From Nakaseomyces glabratus (taxonomy: Eukaryota > Ascomycota > Saccharomycetes > Saccharomycetales > Saccharomycetaceae), in assembly GCF_010111755.1 (NCBI RefSeq), contig NC_088963.1, positions 558,001 to 622,000 of the forward strand: a stretch of DNA of 64,000 nucleotides, given 5' to 3'. Under the pieces are notes generated by a model that made no database searches, was not told the DNA's origin, and saw only the letters and a list, made by a program, of their open reading frames with translations. The position numbers were made by a program, and so were the translations under genes. Shown in pieces: positions 60,777-64,000 of the stretch (positions are counted from its first letter, which is position 1; every line of letters begins with the position of its first letter).

Positions 60777-60957
60777 ACGAGCTTTATTAACTAACTGCCA
60801 TTTTTCAAATTGTAATATTTACGTAATTTTAATGCTTAAGTCATTATGAAGTAAAATAATTGGACTTTTTATAGTCACAACATGGGAGACATTTAAGATG
60901 CATAGTGATTAGCTATATATGTAATATCTATATCTTAATTTATGATGTACTGCTCCA

Positions 60958-62334
60958 TTAGAAAACAAATACTTTGAGCAGTACTGCAAATATTATGGAT
61001 ACAACATATATGATACTTATATTGGAAGTATGCCTTAGCGCTAACTTGATGTTAGTTTCAAATTCTTGCGTCATAGCTTTTCTTGAGAATAGTTCAATAA
61101 CCCTTTTAGGGCCATTATTTTTGAAAAGTTCCGGATTTTGATTCAAAACTTCTTTACTTTCAATCAAAGCCGATGCCCACTCATCAGCGTCAGCTGACCT
61201 CAACCAACCAGTGGTTGATTTCTCATTATCTTCTTTTTGATAGCTTACAACAGTTTCAACTGGTCCACCATTGTTGACAGCTAACACTGGTTTGCCGTAT
61301 TTCATAGCTTCCAATGGTACTATTCCAAAATGTTCATATGAAGGTGTATACAATAATAGTTGCATGTTTTGAATTAGAAATTCCTTCAAAGAAGAAGAAA
61401 TTGATGTCAAAAATATAACCTTTGCACCAAACAACTTTTCAATTTCATTCACAGAATAACTATCCTCAATAAAGTCAGAATAGTGATTAACAGTATAAGA
61501 AAGATCCAATTCTTTGCAAAGGCATGTCAATTCTTGCAAATACTGTACATTTTCGTGTATCCTTGGATCATAACCACCACATACAACCAAATTTGTGTTT
61601 TCAACTGATGCTTTGGCAAACGCTTGTATTGCTAGTTCTATATTCTTTTTCCTCTCATACCTATTGATACTCAAGTAGAAATTTGGACATTTTCCAACCA
61701 AAAGGTTTCCTATTTGCATATCCCTATCGTTAATCAGAGTCTCAGTATCGGTATCAACACATGGATAAATGACGTTTGGGTTTTTCTGTAGGTATTTGAA
61801 GGTTTTTTTATACATGGATTTTGTAAAGTTAGAGTTAACAACAACCTCATCCGAACAGTACATCGTGAATTGCTCTAGTAGATCGAATGGTATACGATAT
61901 AAGCTTTTAATCCAGTTCGTTCTTATAGCTAACAATTGATCTGGAAAATGGCAATAAAACAAAACTTTATTATTTGCTAACTTAAAAAATGGGACACAAG
62001 TTGATAACTGATCAATGATAAACACATCTTTGTCTTTTGATCTTCCTGACAACACCACTTTAGCTGTCAGATACAACTGTCTCAAATTAGCAAAGACAAT
62101 GAAGAATCGTTTACCCAAATCAGTCGGTAGAAAATCACCAAACACTTCAACTTTCAAAGTACCATTTTTGACCTCTTCGAAACAATGTGTCTTGTCACAA
62201 TGACTTGTATATATGATAACTTCATGACCTGCTTCTTGTAAACCAAGTGCTGCATCAACCACTAGTCTTTCTGCTCCACCAATTCCTAAATCGGGATGCA
62301 CAAATGCTATCTTTAACTTCTTCGCAGGCACCAT
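60958..62334 (-). CDS. ALG2: Alpha-1,3/1,6-mannosyltransferase Alg2
   Basis: 458 residues, GT4 (GT-B fold). Alg2 adds the second and third mannoses to the dolichol-linked oligosaccharide on the cytosolic face of the ER. The N-terminus shows KIAFVHPDLGIGGAERLVVDAALGLQ. The nucleotide-sugar region has SINRYERKKNIELAIQAF, and the EX7E-type motif is in YEHFGIVPLEAMKYGKPVLAVNNGGPVETV. A C-terminal hydrophobic segment (ISIIYVVSIIFAVLLKVFVF) anchors it in the ER. Convergent with SGF73 and tandem with MRH4, as in S. cerevisiae YGL065C. Confidence 0.97.
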   Translation of the reverse strand: MVPAKKLKIAFVHPDLGIGGAERLVVDAALGLQEAGHEVIIYTSHCDKTHCFEEVKNGTLKVEVFGDFLPTDLGKRFFIVFANLRQLYLTAKVVLSGRSKDKDVFIIDQLSTCVPFFKLANNKVLFYCHFPDQLLAIRTNWIKSLYRIPFDLLEQFTMYCSDEVVVNSNFTKSMYKKTFKYLQKNPNVIYPCVDTDTETLINDRDMQIGNLLVGKCPNFYLSINRYERKKNIELAIQAFAKASVENTNLVVCGGYDPRIHENVQYLQELTCLCKELDLSYTVNHYSDFIEDSYSVNEIEKLFGAKVIFLTSISSSLKEFLIQNMQLLLYTPSYEHFGIVPLEAMKYGKPVLAVNNGGPVETVVSYQKEDNEKSTTGWLRSADADEWASALIESKEVLNQNPELFKNNGPKRVIELFSRKAMTQEFETNIKLALRHTSNISIIYVVSIIFAVLLKVFVF

Positions 62335-62634
62335 CTCTATCGGTTACTTGTTTGGCTATCCTACCAGAATGCTTATGTTTTATCAACCTATTGGATTAAC
62401 TTAGTCCACTTGCTATGCTTGGATTGTACATATGTACTATTAATGTTATGTTTTTGTACATGTTATTATCTTGTAAAACCTCCACTTACCCGAATTGAGT
62501 GATTCGTAGCTATTCGCGATGCCTTTTAGTGATCAGAATTTAAACATATGGAATAATTTCTATAATGGTCATAAACATATCTCTATTCATATATACAAGT
62601 TTGAATGGGTAAAGTTTATATACTGTAAAGTGCA
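62335..62634. other. ALG2 promoter and MRH4 3' region
   Basis: 300 bp, AT-rich. Nothing further is recognised. Confidence 0.5.
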
Positions 62635-64000
62635 TTAAGTAAGGGCTTTGTTCTTTTTTAAGATAGTTGGTACTGCTTTAGCCCAGGATTGTGTCTTTTT
62701 ATCAATTATCATGAAAACTCTTCCAGATTGCCTCATTCTAGCAGTTCTCCCTGCTCTATGGACCAGATCAATGGCTGTAATTGGCACGTCATATAGTATA
62801 ACATTTCTCACACCTTTGAAATTTAGACCTCTTGCTAGAAGATCAGTAGTAACTAGCACTCGAAGTTTTGGGATGAAGTTAGATGCCTTGTTACTATTTT
62901 CGATGTTACCGATCGATATGTTTGAACCACTGATGTTTACAGTCTCTTGGTCATTAAGATCTTTATCAATTTGTTTTTCTTGTTCAGTTAATTTCTCTGG
63001 TGGAGAGATAAATGGCCTTATTAGTTCCAATCTAGTCCTACCTTCCATATCACCAGTTAAACCAACCACATCATGCCCATATTCATTTCTTAATTTCTGC
63101 ACTACATTATCAACGTTCTTCTTTTCATTAATAAATACAATACAACGCTTCTCAAAGCCTGGGTCTGTACCGTCATATGCAATGGCATACAAGGTCTGAG
63201 CTAATGCTTTAATCTTAGAGCCCTTGTAGGGGCTAACTGCCGCATTAATAATCCTAAAATTAATGCCTTTTGGAAGTTTATGCAATCTAGGTGTAGTTAA
63301 TGGAATAGCATTTGGAAACATCTTAGTCATAGTTCTATCAAACTCATTCGGTATAGTAGCAGAACAGAGAACTAAATGATTGACATCTGACATTGCTTTT
63401 AGGGCCTTATGAGTATCTTCAAGCCAGGATTTATCCAATAACGTATCTGCTTCATCTAAAACCACAAATTCTATCCTTTTCAATATTAAATCCGCTCTAC
63501 TTATCATTCGAACTCTTTGTAAGCTCAAAAGTTTTGAAGGAGTTGTAATCAAAATGTCTGTTCTTGATTTTAAGTTCTCCAGAAGCTGTTGGTAATCGAC
63601 TCCAGTAGTCCACTTATGCACATGAATGCCTAGAGTATCTGGAATACATGTCAATGTAGTATATATCTGATCAACAAGCTCTAAAGTTGGGACTAGTATA
63701 ACAGATCTTATTATCGCTTTGTCTTTTATGGATTCCCATTTCTCTGGTGTTTCGATTTCCTGTCTCTTCAAATAGTCCAATAAAGGTGCACAATAAGCCA
63801 TCGTTTTACCAGATCCTGTTTCAGCAGCTATTGCATGAACTTGAAGTTTGGGTTCCATTAAGTTCTTTGATAATCTTTTTATTGCGATTGTTTGAATAGG
63901 CGAAGGATGGATTTCCTCGGTAGTATTCAATGAATCCTTTTTGATGAGATTAATTACATGTTTACGAACTTCTGGAAGTAGTTTTAGTTCTTCAAATTCT
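62635..64000 (-). CDS. MRH4: Mitochondrial DEAD-box helicase Mrh4, 5' end outside window
   Basis: 455 codons are visible and the frame stays open to the window edge, so the N-terminus and start lie beyond base 64000. Mrh4 is needed for late assembly of the mitochondrial large ribosomal subunit. Helicase motifs in order: Q motif (HPSPIQTIAIKRL), I (AETGSGKT), Ia (PTLELVDQ), Ib (TTPSKLL), II (VLDEADTL, a true DEAD), III (SAT), V (VTTDLLARGLNF) and VI (HRAGRTAR). A charged insertion lies between motifs IV and V (about bases 62900-63000). Position beside ALG2 matches YGL064C. Confidence 0.95.
   Translation of the reverse strand, partial: EFEELKLLPEVRKHVINLIKKDSLNTTEEIHPSPIQTIAIKRLSKNLMEPKLQVHAIAAETGSGKTMAYCAPLLDYLKRQEIETPEKWESIKDKAIIRSVILVPTLELVDQIYTTLTCIPDTLGIHVHKWTTGVDYQQLLENLKSRTDILITTPSKLLSLQRVRMISRADLILKRIEFVVLDEADTLLDKSWLEDTHKALKAMSDVNHLVLCSATIPNEFDRTMTKMFPNAIPLTTPRLHKLPKGINFRIINAAVSPYKGSKIKALAQTLYAIAYDGTDPGFEKRCIVFINEKKNVDNVVQKLRNEYGHDVVGLTGDMEGRTRLELIRPFISPPEKLTEQEKQIDKDLNDQETVNISGSNISIGNIENSNKASNFIPKLRVLVTTDLLARGLNFKGVRNVILYDVPITAIDLVHRAGRTARMRQSGRVFMIIDKKTQSWAKAVPTILKKNKALT

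Noticed and set aside
63930..63930. MRH4 start at position 63930
   Set aside because: The codon there is TTG and the frame continues open to base 64000, so the true start is outside the window.
1..64000. Point centromere (CDEI-CDEII-CDEIII)
   Set aside because: I looked for a CACGTG/TCACATG box followed by about 80 bp of AT and a TTCCGAA core; the TTCCGAA/TTCGGAA hits near 31630 and 33483 lack the other parts.

Overview
The window is nuclear DNA from a budding yeast of the Saccharomycetaceae. It is dense with single-exon genes, carries tRNA genes almost identical to those of Saccharomyces cerevisiae, has yeast intron signals (GTATGT, TACTAAC), and keeps long runs of genes in S. cerevisiae order. 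PGI1 is missing between MSI1 and the YBR197C homologue, and KTR4 is missing between TAF5 and BEM1. This fits a post-whole-genome-duplication lineage with reciprocal gene loss (inference). I cannot name the species from the sequence alone; a Nakaseomyces-like yeast is one possibility.

Layout. Bases 1-11489 form a chromosome XIII-like block: DFG5 (3' part), RNT1 and CUS1. It is interrupted by tRNA-Asp, tRNA-Arg, a deleted Ty5-like retrotransposon and a large ankyrin/RCC1/BTB gene related to IBTK. Next comes RRN3, split by a 335-bp spliceosomal intron. Bases 14961-45969 are collinear with S. cerevisiae YBR192W to YBR208C: RIM2, MED8, AIM4, MSI1, a YBR197C homologue, TAF5, BEM1, DER1, a small YBR201C-A-like gene, MCM7, COS111, LDH1, KTR3, FTH1 and DUR1,2. 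A 1.5-kb spacer with a GATA-site cluster and tRNA-Cys leads to an inverted YBR163W-YBR161W block (EXO5, YSY6, TOS1, CSH1). YFH1 and PBI2 follow, then a YGL067W-YGL064C block (NPY1, SGF73, ALG2, and MRH4 running off the window).

Function. Most genes are housekeeping. They cover RNA processing and Pol I transcription (RNT1, CUS1, RRN3), Pol II co-activators and chromatin (MED8, TAF5, SGF73, MSI1), replication and genome upkeep (MCM7, EXO5), secretion, glycosylation and cell wall (DFG5, KTR3, ALG2, CSH1, TOS1, DER1, YSY6), mitochondria, iron and nucleotides (RIM2, YFH1, FTH1, MRH4, NPY1), and nitrogen use (DUR1,2). Several promoters carry motifs that fit the neighbouring gene: PAC/RRPE at RNT1 and RRN3, an ECB/Mcm1 site at MCM7, SCB sites at TOS1, an Aft1-type site at FTH1 and GATA sites at DUR1,2.

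Most unusual items: (1) a 2.0-kb Ty5-like element that keeps an open gag frame, two LTRs and a half-tRNA primer-binding site, but has lost integrase and reverse transcriptase and sits 29 bp upstream of a tRNA gene; (2) the RRN3 intron, which has a competing 3' splice site that would truncate the protein; (3) the IBTK-like gene between DFG5 and RNT1, a position where S. cerevisiae has none. I found no centromere, replication origin, CRISPR array or prokaryotic island.
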